Assembly: GCA_028583415.1 (NCBI GenBank)
Contig: CM053268.1
Span: forward strand, 21,623,923-21,687,922
Origin: Protea cynaroides
Taxonomy: Eukaryota; Streptophyta; Magnoliopsida; Proteales; Proteaceae
DNA: 64,000 bases
Direction: 5' to 3'
Under the pieces are notes generated by a model. It was not told where the DNA came from. It saw only the letters and a list, made by a program, of their open reading frames with translations, and did no database searches. A program made the translations under genes and the position numbers. Below, in pieces: positions 46,288-59,596 of this stretch; positions within the stretch are counted from its first letter, which is position 1; every line of letters starts with the position of its first letter.

Positions 46288-47701
46288 TTGTCATGTACTT
46301 CACAATAACTAGTTCTGTATATGTATGTAGTTCTCATCTTGGTTCCATATTTCTTTTTCCTCCCCTTTAAATGAAATTCTCAAGGAAGTGATTCTACCAA
46401 ATACATTGATCAGCAATACATGGAAACTGGAAGTGTAACTTGCCAATCTGGGCTGTGTATTAGTCTTCCTAATTGGGCCTGTCTAGGAAACCATTCCTCT
46501 TGCTTGCATTGGGCCTCAATAATCCGCTCATGGGACATCTGACAAGTTATATCACTTCCTGCACATTGATTGATTTCTTATTTTGGTTAAATTGCGTTGA
46601 ATGATGTTGAGTTCCTAAACCCAATGAATTGCGATTATAATAGGAGTCAGAGTGGAAAAAAAATAATAGTGGTAGCCACTAGCCATGTTTGGGTTGGGAC
46701 TCACAAGTCAACCTGTCTCATTTGTCAAATGTCAGCCATGGTCTTTATTCTGCCATATGGCCTTAGATGAGGCTGAAATTTTGTGGACTTATAGATCCTA
46801 GGTTCTGAAATTTTAGTCTGATCAGAGTTTATCATGTGGCAAAACAAAATTGGGGACTACAAGAAGGTGCTAGGGTATACATGTGACGGTTGAGGTTATG
46901 GCAGTTAATGGAAGAAAAAAAAAAAAAAAATTGGTCTGTGGCACTCTGTTATAGCTAGCGAAGGACATCCTGACCATTGAGAGTGCATATGTCACATCAT
47001 TTGATGTCTTCTTAATGGTCAAGATCAAATTTGCTACACCAAAGTGCTATAGACGATCTTGGCCCTTAATGAAAGGGTAAATGATTTTATTAGAAGTAGA
47101 AATGATACATGGTTCAGCAATTCCCAATATCCAATGGCAAATTTGCCACATTATTTTTCCATGTGAAAGAATTGGACTCAAATCGTTTCCTGTTGCCCAG
47201 TCATGCCAACTGTGTGATCAAAGCTGGTGCTTCCCCAACGACAGAAGAGGATTTCTATCCGACAAAATCAGGACATGGTTACAAATCTAATTGTAACCAA
47301 TGTCAGTTAGCATCTTGCTTGTGGTGCTAGGAGAGAGATTATTCCAAATTGACTCATTTAATTGGTTGCACCTTTTTGGCCTATGAAAACAAGCTTAAAA
47401 GTATGTTTATTTTTGGTCTGTTGTCCAGATAAAAGACTCCATGATCTAGAGTTTCAAGTCATCCATCCTCAATCCCACCCAAATACCCAGTCTCCAGTAT
47501 GTTGAAAGGTCCATAACACTCTTGACCTTTATTCAACCGCCCTGAAAGAACTTCTCTTATATTTAAGACCAAAAAAAAAAAAAAAAAAAACTTCTCTCCT
47601 ATATTTATTTTATCTTTTTGGAGAAAGTTTTTCTTCACTCTAAACGAAATAGAATAGAATCTCATTGATGGGATTCATAATGGCCCTACCATTTGTATGT
47701 T

Positions 47702-47853
47702 GAATATCCAAAGTACCCTTAGCACTGTTCACCCCATCCAACCACAACCAAGAGATTCTCTTTTCATCTTGGATGAAGAATATCCAAAGTACCTTTAGCA
47801 CTGTTCAACCCATCCAACCACAACCAAGAGATTCTCTTTTCATCTTGGATGAA
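47702..47853. repeat. 76-bp tandem duplication
   Basis: GAATATCCAAAGTACCCTTA... to ...CATCTTGGATGAA at 47,702-47,777 is repeated at 47,778-47,853 with only about two differences, so the duplication is recent. Confidence 0.92.
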
Positions 47854-48238
47854 GGAAAGGATCCTCTTCTTTTTTAGATTTTTTAGAATTTTATTTTGCC
47901 AAGTCTACCAACTTTGATCTAAAACAATACAACTCAACATACATACAAGTGATATTCCATCAGAAAAGAGAAAAATTGCCTATGTATTCACAAGGGAAAA
48001 GTGTTTTTGCATTACCCCTTTACTAAGGATTTCATGATCTGGAACCATCAACCTTACAAAAAGGCACAAAATCCCATTTCTCAACCTCAGTTATTTGAAT
48101 TTCTCTATAATACTGTCTTTCTCCCATTTGAGAGCCATTACCCTTTTTCCCTGTTCCACTCCACCAGAGAATCTCTTTTTAATTCGCAAATACTCAGCTG
48201 TGTTCGATTTTCCATGTAACAGTTATATATGCCAGTCT

Positions 48239-48840
48239 AGAGATACACTTGTCCATTTAGTGCCGATTTAGAGATACACTCGCCCATCTAAAAAAACCAT
48301 TCATGACTCCCTTGTCCTTGCTCTCTCTTCCCTATTTGCATATCTAAAAAAACCATTCATGACTCCCTTGTCCTTGCTCTCTCTTCCCTATTTCCATGCA
48401 AGTTTTGTTTTGTTTTGATTTAAAATTTTACTTGTTACATTTTATATGTAATATAGTGATACCTAAGGGGATGAAAAAGAAACTGTCTTTCTTTTATCCA
48501 TTTAAAACAAATATTGAAATCTTTTATACGTATCAAATATTAAATAATTTTACATCAAAACAAACAGAACTGTAATTTAAATAATATTTGTGCGGATATA
48601 GAGATACACTCGCCCGTCTAGGAAAAGCATTTTTTTTTTCATGGTCTAAAACAGACACAAAATCCGAATTCCCAACCCCCGATATTTTAATTTCTCGAAC
48701 GAGAGATTACTTCTTTTCTCACTCCAATTATCCATCTTTTTTCAGCTATATGTTCGATTAACCGTGTAACAGATATTTGTGTCGGTATAGAGGTACACTC
48801 GCCCGTCTAGAAAAGACCGTCATAAGACCCTTGTCCTTGC
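48239..48840 (+). repeat. Dispersed AGAGATACACTCGCCC repeats
   Basis: Forms of AGAGATACACTCGCCCGTCTA occur near 48,239, 48,270, 48,599 and 48,789. The last two larger contexts share TGTTCGATTxxCCxTGTAACAG upstream and CCCTTGTCCTTGC downstream. A block of about 60 bp (CTAAAAAAACCATTCATGAC...) is tandemly duplicated at about 48,287-48,400. The region is the distal 5' flank of the PORR gene. Confidence 0.75.
48402..48570. mobile_element. MITE-like inverted repeat
   Basis: The left end GTTTTGTTTTGATTTAAAAT and right end in reverse complement GTTCTGTTTGTTTTGATGTA are inverted repeats around an AT-rich core. They resemble the ends of the small MITE at 4,581-4,686. The target duplication is not resolved. 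Confidence 0.4.
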
Positions 48841-49973
48841 CCCCCTTATAAACGAACGATTCAATCCTGCCCTTCCGAGAGCATCGAGACCCAATCTCCA
48901 GTCCTACGCACATTTCTACCCAGAGTTGCAGACACCGTAGATTATAGACTAACATAGGTATGCTTGCTCCTCTCTCTGAGATGCAATTCCGATGTTTCTT
49001 GCAGTAATCTGAACCCAAATCGTCAAGCTTCTCGGTAGTATGTGTTCACCATTTCCAGTTCCTTAACTCTTCCATAAATTCAACATATACCTAGGAAAAA
49101 AAAAGCTTTCATTTTTGTTTTTTTTTTGTTTTTGGGGTCTTCCTACGTTCAACTGACTACTAGATCCTACTAAACCGTTTAAATTTCTTGCTTTGAAACT
49201 GTTTCCATTCTCGTTTGTGCTATACACCGATTAAACACACAGATTCTCTCTTTCTCTCCATCACTCTGGCCATTTTCAGTGAAGAATTTCTTTTTCTTTT
49301 TCTTTTTTTTTTTTATTCCATTTAATCCGTAACTGACTCTGATGTTTTCATCGTTCCAGCTCAGGTTCGAGTAAGAGCAGCAAATCTGGCCACGTCAACG
49401 ATTTCTCTCAGTTCCTCTCCTTTTCATTCTCTGTGGTGGATGGTTTCAAAGAGATAAGTACATATCCTTTCACGTTCGCGAAGTGCTTGTTGAAATAACT
49501 CAATCAGAAGGATAAAATGAAGAGGAAGTGAGAATGGTTATTCAAAATTGAAGCATTCAAATGCATTCTCTTTCTGATCAGAAATAGTTTCTGCAAATCT
49601 AACTCTACAAATGGCAGAAATTGAGACACAGAACCTAACCAAGGGAACTTATTGCAATGAGTATTTCTGGTCTGTAGTTTGTCAATTCTACACATCTTCT
49701 TTGGATTGCTGTTTCCTACAATTTTACAGGAAGTCGAGTGAGTTGATCTGAATCAAATGATTGCTTCTACCATTACTTTAGAGCAGATTCGAACTTTGAA
49801 AACTTATACTATGACCTGTTATTTGTAAGGCTTCTTGATTCAGGTTTCTGGGCTTAATGAGTTTGGGCCTTACTGGCCATTGATGTACTGAACAGTCAAA
49901 ACTCAGACCTCCAAACCACCTAGAGAAAAAGGTGTGCGGGGTGGGTTTCGAAACAGAATTCATTCATCCATCA

Positions 49974-51164
49974 ATGATGACTCAGATCGTACTAAGAGTT
50001 ATACTCGCTTTGAAGCTTCCAAAATGCCCTTCCATGGCCGTTCGTTCCAAAACAACTTCGACTCAGTATGTGGCATCTAGGGCCAGAGACCCCACCTTCG
50101 AGAAATTCATGGACAACTACAAAAACTTTCTTAAGGTGGTTTCTGTTCAAGATCTCATCATTGCCAACCCTAAAAATCCAGCACTTCCCCTCGATTTCCT
50201 CAACAGGCTTTCTCAGAAATTCCACCTCAACCGTGGAGCACTTCAATTCATCCGCAAATATCCCCACATTTTCACGCTCTTCTATGATACCTCCGAGTCA
50301 AAACCATTCTTTAAATTAACCGATGCTGCCATTGGGATTTCCTGTCAAGAAGCAGCCGTAATTCATGCTTTGAAGCCCATTGTCATTGACCGTTTAGTTC
50401 GGCTCCTCTCGATCTCTGTCTCAAAATCTCTACCCCTTCGAGCAATTTTCAAAGTGTGGAGGGAACTCGGCTTGCCCGATGATTTTGAGGATTCGATAAT
50501 CTCCCACAACCCTACTATTTTCTCTCTCTCTGATGCCCATGAACCTAAAACTCATATCTTAAAATTGGTACCTGGAAACCTAAATCCTGTTTTTTCAGCC
50601 ACAGTTGAGAACTGGAGAAGTGCAGAATCTTGTAGGGAGGATGCTGGGGTTGATCCATTGGAAATTCGATTTGCTTTTAAACATGGGTTTCCACCGGGGA
50701 TGAGATTGAGCAAGGATTTTAAAGCTAAGGTTAAGGAATGGCAAAGGTTGCCATATTTGGGACCTTATGAGGAGATGGGAGTAAAAAGGAAGTCCAAAGC
50801 TGGTATGAAGGAGTTGGAGAAGCGGGCTGTTGCAGTTGTTCATGAGTTCTTGAGTTTGACAGTGGAGAAAATGGTGGAGGTGGAGAAGATCAGCCATTTT
50901 CGGAAATGGTTTGGGATTGATTTGAATATTAGGGACCTGTTCTTGGATCACCCTGGGATTTTTTATTTGTCAACCAAGGGTAAGAGACACACTGTTTTCC
51001 TGAGAGAGGCTTATGAACGGGGATGTTTGATTGATCCAAATCCGGTTTATAATGCAAGGAGGAAGCTTCTTGATCTTGTTAGTCTAGGACGCCGAGGTCT
51101 TCGTATGGGTGACTCAAAATGGACTGGCAGCAGTGAAAAGGATTTTGGTGAGGAAAGAGATTGA
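49974..51164 (+). CDS. PORR-domain (WHAT'S THIS FACTOR family) organelle RNA-binding protein
   Basis: Single-exon frame of 396 residues. The first ATG is at 49,974 (ATGATG); the frame is open a little further left only with a GTG codon, so 49,974 is the start. The N-terminus MMTQIVLRVILALKLPK is basic and hydrophobic without early acidic residues, as in mitochondrial or plastid targeting peptides. The PORR domain follows from about residue 38: ARDPTFEKFMDNYKNFLKVV, LSQKFHLNRGALQFIRKYPH, then IISHNPTIFSL, KWFGIDLNIRDLFLDHPGIF and ARRKLLDLVSLGRRGLR. PORR proteins bind organellar introns and promote group II intron splicing (maize WTF1, Arabidopsis WTF9 and relatives). Length fits the family. 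The specific target transcript cannot be deduced. Older databases mislabel such proteins as ubiquitin hydrolases. Confidence 0.93.
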   Translation: MMTQIVLRVILALKLPKCPSMAVRSKTTSTQYVASRARDPTFEKFMDNYKNFLKVVSVQDLIIANPKNPALPLDFLNRLSQKFHLNRGALQFIRKYPHIFTLFYDTSESKPFFKLTDAAIGISCQEAAVIHALKPIVIDRLVRLLSISVSKSLPLRAIFKVWRELGLPDDFEDSIISHNPTIFSLSDAHEPKTHILKLVPGNLNPVFSATVENWRSAESCREDAGVDPLEIRFAFKHGFPPGMRLSKDFKAKVKEWQRLPYLGPYEEMGVKRKSKAGMKELEKRAVAVVHEFLSLTVEKMVEVEKISHFRKWFGIDLNIRDLFLDHPGIFYLSTKGKRHTVFLREAYERGCLIDPNPVYNARRKLLDLVSLGRRGLRMGDSKWTGSSEKDFGEERD

Positions 51165-51594
51165 GGTTTTGAACTTTTGAGACTCATATATGATCATATG
51201 ATAGATGAAATGAGAATTTTGGAGGCCATTAGGATGAAAATTTGTTTTTCAAATGGTAAGAGGGTGAGGTGTTATTAGTTATTATGACAAGAGGTTTGGT
51301 GTTGAAATTGTTGAGCGTGAATCAAAATGATATTTACAAGTGAGATTGGGATCAAAGTTTTGGTTGGTCATGTTTTTTGCATGATTTATATTTGTGGGTG
51401 TTCAAGGTATTTGGAACTCATTTTCAAAGGCCAAGCAGCTCTGCCTTCAATGGTTATGCCGATACCTCTACCTAGCTGAGAATCCCTATTACAATCTGAA
51501 ATCCGCTGTCTTCTCTGTTGTGGCAAATGGGGTGATGCTGCTTCACTAATTCTCTCCTTCCCTAAATGGCCAACCAAACAACCCAAGGATGGGA

Positions 51595-51638
<44 letters not shown>

Positions 51639-52844
51639 ACACACACACACTTTACTATATGTGTGGGACCCACCTACCACTTTCTCCACCCACCTTCCCG
51701 ACAACCAAAAGGGGCCATAGGGATTAAGGATTCTGGAAAAGGGGAAGAAAAGACTCTTGAAGGAACAATTGGTGGAAAGGAACTGCTTGTATATATAGAA
51801 AAGACTCTTAAAGGAACAATTGGTGGAGAGTAACTGCTTGTGTATATATATATATATATATATATATAAGAAAAAAATAATGAGGATATCCTGGCTTGGC
51901 ATGGTGTGTGGTGAGCTCTTGAAACTGAAAATGAAACTCATTATTCATAATGTGGACCCTATGCTTCAGGTAATTTCCTTTTATTAATCACTTCGGTCTG
52001 TAGGTTTGAGCTTTCCTTCAATTTTTTAACCCTTGGAACTTTTATTCTTCCCTTAAGAGGAGCTAATGGATATCCCATCTATCTATTTATAATGCTTTTG
52101 AAATTGAAACAGGACGCCTATTTCTCTTTTCCCTTCAATGGTATAACATGCAGTTTGCTTAAACTTGGTTTGTGAGGTTTTAGATTCAGGATTGTAAACC
52201 TGAAGGGCTAGATGAGGCATACATGGTCCTTTTAGAGGGTGGGCCTTGGCGCAGCGTAAGTTTGCTCCGTTATGACCCAGTGGTCATGGGTTCAAATCTG
52301 GAACCTTGTGCACTGGGTATGCCCTTTTTGCATGAGATATCTATTAGTTATCTGCTAGTTGGTAAAAGCCAGATTCAAAATTTTGATTTCATATTTTCTG
52401 AGTATTGCTTGAGTTTGTGAGGGCTGTGTTGTTGGTTGGTCATCCTGTTTCAGATCTGCTATACACTATACGTTTTTCTTTAGCTACTGCACCTGCTAGA
52501 GGATTGATGAATCACAATTCTTTCATGTCATTGATGGGTGACAAGAGTTTGTGGCCTCATAACATATTGCCATGTTTCCTATTAGTCAGATCAGTTATCC
52601 ATGTTTCCTATTAGTCAGATCAGTTATCAAAGAGATCTCGGACACCTAATTTTCAGTTGGACCCCATAGAAAGTGATTTTTCACATCTTCAATTGCTTAT
52701 CTGATTGAATGCTTAACCTGTAATCCATCCATAAAGTGCCAAAAAAAACCCAGTGTGAGTCCTGCTCTTGCAGGTTTCCTGGAAAGGTGGACTATCATTG
52801 ACAACCCCCTCAAGTTGGAGCATGGGGGAAGGTGACAGCTTCAA
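51165..52844. other. PORR 3' flank with microsatellites
   Basis: Holds the 3' UTR, a C/CT run at about 51,597-51,637, a (TA)n tract at about 51,847-51,868, a SINE at 52,235 and a 29-bp tandem duplication (CCATGTTTCCTATTAGTCAG...) at about 52,570-52,627. No gene recognised. Confidence 0.5.
52235..52329 (+). mobile_element. Internally deleted Au-type SINE
   Basis: The tRNA-like head is complete (GGGCCTTGGCGCAGCGTAAG; B-box GGTCATGGGTTCAAATC) but joins directly to the 3' end (CCTTGTGCACTGGGTATGCC then a T run), skipping the middle of the Au consensus. No clear target duplication was found. Confidence 0.75.
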
Positions 52845-52852
52845 CTTGAAAC

Positions 52853-53261
52853 CAAGGTTCTAAATTTTGACCGAAATTTCGGTTTTGATCCGAAATGTTT
52901 TGAAATTTCACTGGTCCGAAACGAAACCAAGTATTGAAAGGGGAAAGTACCAAATTTCAGTTTCGGTCTAAATTTCGAATCGAAATCACTGTTTTGGTCC
53001 AAATTTTGGTATAAATATCCCTAATTAATTTCGGTTTCAATCCAAATGTAGGATGTATTTTTAGTATAAATAATTCAATGGATATGTGAAGAAGGTTAAA
53101 AAAGTATCACTGAAAAAAATTGGGCTTAAAAAACCTTTTTTTTCCCACTGAAATTACATTTCGAACAAAAAAATAAAAAATATCAGATTTCAGCCATTTT
53201 GGCAGAAATTTCTATTTGGCCCTGGCAGAAATCAGGTCCGACACTGAAATTCCGAACCTTG
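52853..53261. mobile_element. Non-autonomous hAT, 409 bp
   Basis: Ends CAAGGTTCTAAATTTTGACC and, in reverse complement, CAAGGTTCGGAATTTCAGTG. Exact 8-bp duplication CTTGAAAC at 52,845-52,852 and 53,262-53,269. GAAATTTCGGTTT-type motifs fill both halves. It has split a host tandem repeat: the sequence CTTCAACTTGAAACAA seen intact at about 53,302 is what the element interrupted. Confidence 0.92.
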
Positions 53262-53269
53262 CTTGAAAC

Positions 53270-53651
53270 AATATAGCAACGGAAGTAGCAGCAACAGTGA
53301 GCTTCAACTTGAAACAATGTAACAACAGAAGCAGCAATAGTAATAGTTTTAGAACATTATAGATCACTATGAAGCAAGCATCAACAACAACACAGTATAG
53401 GTTACTGTGAACCAAGTAGAAGTGGCTGTAGTAGTAGAGTAGACACCAAGCAGCAATAGCAACACAGTATAGGTCACTGTGAACCAAGTAGTAGTAGTAG
53501 TAGAATAGTCACCTTAGCAGCAACAACAATACAGTATAGGTCATTGTGAACCAAGTAGTAGTAGTAGTAGAGTAAACACCTAGCCACAACATAGTATAAG
53601 TAATCGTGAATCAAGTAGTAGAGCTTGCATCAGGGGCAAGTAGTAGAGGTT
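53270..53651. repeat. Degenerate tandem repeat of about 65-80 bp
   Basis: Units contain CAACACAGTATAGGTCACTG, TGAACCAAGTAGTAGTAGTA and AGTAGACACCAAGCAGCAA. Four to five diverged copies run from about 53,380 to 53,630, with related CAACTTGAAACAATGTAAC sequence before them. Two hAT elements have inserted at its edges. Confidence 0.75.
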
Positions 53652-53659
53652 GTATCAGA

Positions 53660-55807
<2,148 letters not shown>

Positions 55808-55924
55808 GTATCAGATGTAGGTAGTAGTGGCTGCTGGTTGTAGACTTCATCATGAGCAAGGAAGGAAGCACCATCCCCGGCAAGACAGTAGTAGGCTAAG
55901 TTCTTTTCAATGAAAAGAGAGTAG

Positions 55925-55952
<28 letters not shown>

Positions 55953-55956
<4 letters not shown>

Positions 55957-57522
55957 ATTTTCATGTACTACCCAAATACTTTGAAAAACATCACCCACCA
56001 CCCAAGATTTTTGAAAACATCAACTACCACCTAAAATTCTAAAATATTACCCCATTAACTAATAGAAGAGAGTTGAAATTTTGTCTAGACGTTTATACCC
56101 TTCTCATTTTAAACTGAGAAATATCACTTACCACCCACTGGGTCCTTCTTCAGCAACATCCTACCACCCATTGGTTCCTTCTATGGCAACATCGGATCTC
56201 CGATCATCGAATTTCCAGCAAGTGGTTAGTTTTCTTTTAGGGGAGAACAACTGTTGTGTGCCACTGCTGTTTTTTGGCGATCAAGGCCAAGCTCTTCATT
56301 CTCAGACTTTGGTGACAACAAAGATTCGTAAATTCAGAATATCTCTTCAGACCACTTGACGATGATGATGAGAGCTGCTCGTCGTCTTCATCCAATGACG
56401 ATGAAGACGATCTATCCACCTCATCTTTGGAGAATTAGACATCTTTCGAAGAAGATTTTGGCATTACAAATGGTTCTTGTAGTTACGACGAAGACCAAAG
56501 GCATCATAGATTGAAGCTCTGGCGTCGACTCTCCTGGTCCGATTTCACTAGCGGCAAGAATGTTGTGAAGCTTGGGACGACTTAGGGTTACGGTTAAGGT
56601 TTGAGGGTTCGTCAACAGGGAGTGTTGTATCGATGTGCGATTTGTATAAAGATGAGATTATAAGTTCCTTTCATGGTGGTGGCAGGTGTCAGATTCTGGC
56701 GATATCATGGGCAGCGCCGTAGGTGATGTTGACAGTTGGGCTAGAAGAGTGGAAACGTGGCCAGCTGTTAGGGTTTGGGACGCCAAGGTGGGTAGTCAGA
56801 TTCCGGCCTTTAATGCAGAGTGGCAACCTCGCTGGAGAAGTATTTTGGATGTAGATTCCAGCGAAATGGAGAAGTTTACGTGATAGATAACAGAAGCTCT
56901 GTAACGGTGAGAGATATCAGGAAGGTTGGATTTCCTTTGGAATCTGAAGAAGACACTTGGTGGGATAACGACGTCGTTATAGTATCAGACGGGGATTGTA
57001 AGGGTTGTTGCTTTGAGAGGTCGGAGGCGTCGCCGGTGAAGATTTAGAGTTCTATTATGTCACAATGTCGTGATGCGATGAAGTGTTTGTTCTAGAAACT
57101 TTTATAAGTCACCGTTTGTAAATAAGCTAAATAGCCTTGCTTGTGTTTCATATATGGTGGTAGGCTTTTTTCATATTTTTTTTTTTTTTAGATAAAAGTT
57201 TTTCATGAGCAATCTTAAACACCAACTTCTTAAAGGGAAGAGTCAAGATAGAGAAACAGAGTAACAGAGAGGAAGAAAAAGATGATTTGGGGGTAGGGTT
57301 AGGAATTATTGAAAGATAAATTCGACTTTTTCCTTTCAAATAAAGGTATTGTTGTGAATACAAAAATGGTTTTGAGCTGACATCAGTATCTAACTGCTCC
57401 GTCTTAACGATTTGGGTCTTTTTGATAAACGTTTTGGAATTTTGGGTGACAGTTGATGTTTTCAAAAATTTTGCAAGGTAGGTGATGTATCTAAAAATAT
57501 TTGGGTAGTATGTAAAATTTTC
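55953..57522. mobile_element. Long-TIR element (Mutator-like?) in a TA microsatellite, 1.57 kb
   Basis: Left end GAAAATTTTCATGTACTACC continuing through CCCAAATACTTTGAAAAACA and TTTTTGAAAACATCAACTAC. The right end in reverse complement gives GAAAATTTTACATACTACCC and later TTTTTGAAAACATCAACTG. The inverted repeats therefore extend about 90 bp. The left flank is (TA)n and the right flank ATATATCCC, so a target duplication cannot be measured. The interior encodes no transposase motif but has coding-like DNA (see next entry). Confidence 0.75.
56160..57046 (+). other. Coding-like interior of the long-TIR element, unrecognised
   Basis: Balanced base composition compared with the AT-rich flanks. 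Readable blocks on the + strand in shifting frames include DDDDESCSSSSSNDDDEDDL, SYDEDQRHHRLKLWRRLSWS, and EVYVIDNRSSVTVRDIRKVG with FPLESEEDTWWDNDVVIVSD. They are interrupted by stops and frameshifts. I do not recognise the family. A captured host gene fragment is possible but not shown. Confidence 0.3.
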
Positions 57523-57894
57523 ATATATCCCCACATGGATATTTTACGGCGGGAGACCTTCAAACTGTAGGACATAGATTAGAATACAAAAAGGAACAAG
57601 ATATCCAAATTTCAAAACCAACGGTCGGATTAAGAAATATAATAAAGTCTTAGTGTGACTAGGAATCAAGTAATGATGCAAGGAGATTTTTGACATTAAT
57701 TAAGAAGTCAAAGATCCAATCAGCAGATGTGGATTAAAATGGTAGGCAAGTAATTAATGACAACTAGGATAAGTCATCAAAGTTAAGGTACAATCAAATG
57801 ATGGAATCAAGAAATCCTAGTTGAGGTAGAAATCTTTGATTTAGAAGCAGGCAGCAGATCACCAGATTAAATCGATAGTAGTAGCAGCACATTA

Positions 57895-58876
57895 GGGCCC
57901 GTTTGATAAAACTTCTGCTTCTAGATTCTATGGATTCTGGCTCCCAGGGAGCCATTTTGGAGTAGAAGCGCGTTTGATAAGTCCAGTTAGATTCCAACTC
58001 CCACAAAGAACCGGATTCAGAATGACTCCAGAATCCAAAATTTTGGAGTCATAAATACTTGCTCCAAGCTGTTGGATCAACCTTTTAAGAGAAAAAAAAG
58101 AGTCGACACTCACATGACTATCACTTGACCACCACCACCACCACCACCACCACAACCACCACCACCGCCACCACCACCACCGCCGCCGCCACCTCTTCCA
58201 CCACCACCACCACCACCACCGCCGCCTCCACCAATGCCACCGCACACCACCCACCCACCACCACCACCACCACCACCAACACCACCACCACCCACCACCA
58301 CCACCGCCCACCACCCACCACCAACACCACCGCCCACCACCCACCACCACCACCGCCCACCACCCACCACCACCCACCACCACCACCACCACCACCACCA
58401 CCACCACCACCACCACCACAACCACCACCACCACCACCGCCGTCGCCACCTCTACCACCACCACCAACACCACCACCGCCGCCGCCTCCACCACCACCAC
58501 CAACACCACCGCCCACCACCCACCACCACCACAACCACCACCACCACCACCACCACCACCACCACCACCACCACCACCACCACCACCACCACCACCACAA
58601 CCACCACCACCGCCACCACCACCACCACCACAGTCGCCGCCACCTTTACCACCACCACCACCCACCACCACTACTACGACTGTTTTTCTAGACTTCGATT
58701 GGAGGGATAGTGTGTTATCAAACATGTTTCTAATCCAAAAATGCTCTAAAATCCATTTCAGAATTGTCTTATCAAACAAGTTTCTACTCCAAAATAATCC
58801 TAGAGTAGCTTGGAGTAGAATCCAAATTTGAACCAGAATCCAGAATCCAGAAACAGAAGTTTTATCAAATGGGCCC
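57895..58876. mobile_element. MITE with GGGCCCGTTTGATAAAACTT termini, 982 bp
   Basis: Left end GGGCCCGTTTGATAAAACTT then CTGCTTCTAGATTCT; the right end in reverse complement gives GGGCCCATTTGATAAAACTT then CTGTTTCTGGATTCT. Further inverted similarity (GGATTCTGG, TTGGAGTAGAA) extends over about 170 bp. The flanks are TTA and TAA, in keeping with a 2-3-base TA-type target. The termini resemble Tourist/PIF-Harbinger MITEs. The middle is an expanded ACC repeat. Confidence 0.78.
58128..58672 (+). repeat. (ACC)n / (CCA)n microsatellite, about 545 bp
   Basis: Nearly pure CCA/ACC trinucleotides with interspersed GCC and CCCACC variants. It yields long open frames of His/Thr/Pro or Gly/Val/Trp in all six frames, none of which is a gene. 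It lies wholly inside the MITE at 57,895-58,876. Confidence 0.95.
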
Positions 58877-59508
58877 TAACAGTAGTAGTAGTAGGTCAAA
58901 ACCAGATCGGATCAGATCTGATTTATGTAGTATACTCTGTTACAATGCTATATGGAAAACTTGGGTTTGAAAAATTGTTGTAAATATTTAAAGAAAGGAA
59001 AATTTACTTAGACACCCCCTTGACAAATGGTTTACTATATACAACTACCCAGTGTCTTTTGGACTTACAGTCCATTACCTTATTGTTAATGGTATTAACT
59101 TAAAATTTTCATAGACAAAAGTATCCTTCAATCAAAATTCTCCATCTCCAATCGACGAGTATAGCTAGAAATCGATTTTGGGGTCTTGATGGAATCCGGC
59201 AACTAAAGAATCCAAACCAGTTTTTCTTTTTGTTCCTGTTCATCTCTTTAACCTTCGGCCTGCAACTAATCTGACATCAGATAAAGCTCCAAGAATCAAG
59301 TCGCCGCCCTTTGTTAAGAATATAACTCCAGAAGTTTCAGGCTGGTCTGAGATGACCAATTTCACTTTAGACAATCATTACCAAAAGTTGTAGATAGGGA
59401 TAGAACAACATTAGGAAACATAAAGGGAATGAAAAAGATCTGAAAAATAAACCAGAGACAGAAAAGGGTAGGTTACCTAAGGGAATAAGTTCAAATTGCA
59501 GGGGAGAG

Positions 59509-59512
<4 letters not shown>

Positions 59513-59546
<34 letters not shown>

Positions 59547-59552
59547 GGGGGG
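59513..59552 (+). repeat. (GA)n and poly-G tract
   Basis: GA repeats followed by a run of G, immediately left of the 4CL-like fragment inside the Mutator-like element. Confidence 0.9.
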
Positions 59553-59596
59553 GGGGGAGAGCTGTCGCTCATGCGCAACACTGGCCACTCGGTGAC

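Larger units (their letters stand above)
46288..49973. other. Intergenic region between the GTG/COLD1 and PORR genes
   Basis: Contains the 3' UTR of the GTG/COLD1 gene, the 76-bp and 60-bp duplications and MITE-like segment listed separately, and the 5' flank and leader of the PORR gene. Otherwise AT-rich with short poly-A/T runs. No promoter element can be assigned with confidence. Confidence 0.5.

Noticed and set aside
49932..49973. 14-residue N-terminal extension of the PORR frame
   Set aside because: The upstream codon at 49,932 is GTG, not ATG. The first ATG is 49,974, and the extension shows no family similarity.
58110..58779. Long His/Thr/Pro and Gly/Val/Trp open frames
   Set aside because: They exist in all six frames because the DNA is a trinucleotide repeat without stop codons.
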